Positions 4,965 through 5,871 of a stretch of 5,871 nt of DNA are shown here, one piece after another. Origin of the DNA: Halobacteriovoraceae bacterium (GTDB taxonomy: Bacteria; Bdellovibrionota; Bacteriovoracia; Bacteriovoracales; Bacteriovoracaceae). Both the position numbers and the translations under genes were made by a program. A model generated the notes under the pieces. It had not been told where the DNA came from, ran no database searches, and saw only the letters and a program-made list of their open reading frames with translations. The stretch is taken from assembly GCA_018663815.1 (NCBI GenBank), contig JABJPQ010000184.1:1-5871 (forward strand), read 5' to 3'. Each line of letters opens with the position of its first letter. Positions within the stretch are counted from its first letter, which is position 1.

Positions 4965-5871
4965 CTATTTTCTTGCTAAGCGATATAAGTATGAAGCAAC
5001 GGCCATAAAGGCAACTAAAGATAATACCTCACGTAAGTGAATATTAGCTTCTAAAACCAAAACATCACTAGCAAAGTAAAGTACCATAGCGATGGCCACA
5101 CCCATAATTGCCTCACCGGCAATAAGGCCTGAACCAAAAAGTACCCCTTGATCCTTAGCTTCATCAACAACATCACGTTTTTTCTCAACGACATAACGTA
5201 TCGCACCACCAATAAAGATTGGTATGGCCAAAGTAACCGGAAGATAAATCCCAACGGCTAATGGCATTAAATGAAGTCGAAACTTTTTATTTTTTAAAAA
5301 TAACGAATCCACTAATATAATAAAAATCCCAAGCAAACCACCATAAACAACCATACTGACAGGTAACTCACCCTCTCCAAATAAAGCCTTGGTTATAGAG
5401 GCAAACAAGGTTGCTTGGGGAGCTTTAAGTCCAGTTCCAATACCATAGGCTGAGTGAAGTAGGGTTAACACAGGAGCGATAACAAAAGCAGGGATAACAA
5501 CACCAATCATTTGAGCCAGTTGTTGGTTTCTAGGTGTTGCTCCTATTAGAAAACCAGTTTTTAAATCCTGTGAACAATCACCTGCTGTACATGCAGCACA
5601 ACAAACAACTGATGCCACCCCAAGAGTAGCAAGCACTGCTGAGTCTCCATGAAATCCAAGCACTAAAAATAGCGCTGCGGAAACAAGTAGTGCTGAAATT
5701 GTCATACCAGAAACAGGATTATTAGAACTACCAACAAGCCCTACAATATAGCTTGAAACAGCAACAAAAACGAAAGAACATATAATCATGAGTATCGTTG
5801 TCAATAAAGTAATACCAAGATTTGAAATCAAAGAATTGTAAAGACCAAACATTATAGCAAAGCAAACCACC
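4965..5871 (-). CDS. OPT-family oligopeptide transporter, C-terminal half (truncated by window edge)
   Basis: About 302 codons of a polytopic membrane protein run in from beyond the right edge and end at TAG 4967-4965. The first codon complete in the window is GTG and is almost certainly internal, because OPT proteins are usually 550-700 residues long. Numbering from that codon, the family signature GLVGSSNNPVSGMTI lies at 44-58, followed by GDCSQDLKTGFLIGATPRNQQ (97-117), LPVSMVVYGGLLG (169-181), FRLHLMPLAVGIYLP (197-211), IFIGGAIRY (218-226) and LFGSGLIAGEAIMG (244-257). About eight or nine hydrophobic segments are visible, and the tail RLARK fits a cytoplasmic end. OPT transporters take up peptides, peptide-like compounds or metal chelates across the inner membrane. 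Substrate cannot be read from the sequence. A cluster of four cysteines (90, 91, 94, 99) precedes and enters the GD-x-SQDLKTG motif. By eye this region is richer in GC than the operon downstream, and the gene is probably unrelated in function to it. Confidence 0.88.
   Translation of the reverse strand, partial: VVCFAIMFGLYNSLISNLGITLLTTILMIICSFVFVAVSSYIVGLVGSSNNPVSGMTISALLVSAALFLVLGFHGDSAVLATLGVASVVCCAACTAGDCSQDLKTGFLIGATPRNQQLAQMIGVVIPAFVIAPVLTLLHSAYGIGTGLKAPQATLFASITKALFGEGELPVSMVVYGGLLGIFIILVDSLFLKNKKFRLHLMPLAVGIYLPVTLAIPIFIGGAIRYVVEKKRDVVDEAKDQGVLFGSGLIAGEAIMGVAIAMVLYFASDVLVLEANIHLREVLSLVAFMAVASYLYRLARK

Noticed and set aside
5051..5254. A 67-codon minus-strand frame
   Set aside because: It is an out-of-frame reading of the transporter gene; the hydrophobic look comes from the overlapping membrane segments.
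5868..5870. GTG as the true start of the transporter
   Set aside because: The frame opens at the window edge and holds only about half of an OPT protein, so this is an internal Val codon.

Overview
The window is a compact, single-strand (minus) stretch of an AT-rich bacterial genome. Transcription runs from right to left. It holds the C-terminal half of an OPT-family transporter (4965-5871), an 88-base gap, and then six tightly packed genes that look like one operon: a FabF-type ketosynthase (3650-4876), a stand-alone acyl carrier protein (3376-3621), a CrtI/phytoene-desaturase-like FAD oxidoreductase (1972-3369), OleA (956-1972), OleB (102-965), and the first 33 codons of an AMP-binding enzyme read as OleC (1-99), cut by the left edge.

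The strongest identification is the ole set. OleA, OleB and OleC belong to the head-to-head long-chain olefin pathway. OleA condenses two fatty acyl thioesters to a beta-keto acid. OleD reduces the ketone. OleC closes a beta-lactone. OleB decarboxylates the lactone to a cis-olefin. OleA and OleB here carry family-diagnostic motifs and catalytic residues at the expected spacing. No OleD is in the window; it could lie past the left edge.

What is unusual is the upstream half of the operon. A dedicated condensing enzyme, a dedicated ACP and a CrtI-like FAD oxidoreductase are spaced and translationally coupled with oleA-oleB-oleC. The inferred picture is a specialised acyl chain that is built on its own ACP by the FabF-like synthase, oxidised or desaturated by the flavoprotein, and then taken by OleA for head-to-head condensation into an unusual (for example polyunsaturated) hydrocarbon or a beta-lactone. 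A FabF/ACP/CrtI-like combination also recalls the gene sets proposed for ladderane lipid synthesis in anammox bacteria, but nothing here proves such a product.

The host is probably a Gram-negative bacterium with a low-GC genome. A marine gammaproteobacterium or a Bdellovibrio/Bacteriovorax-type organism would fit, but this is a weak guess from composition and general protein character. No tRNA, rRNA, CRISPR, insertion sequence or clear terminator was seen.
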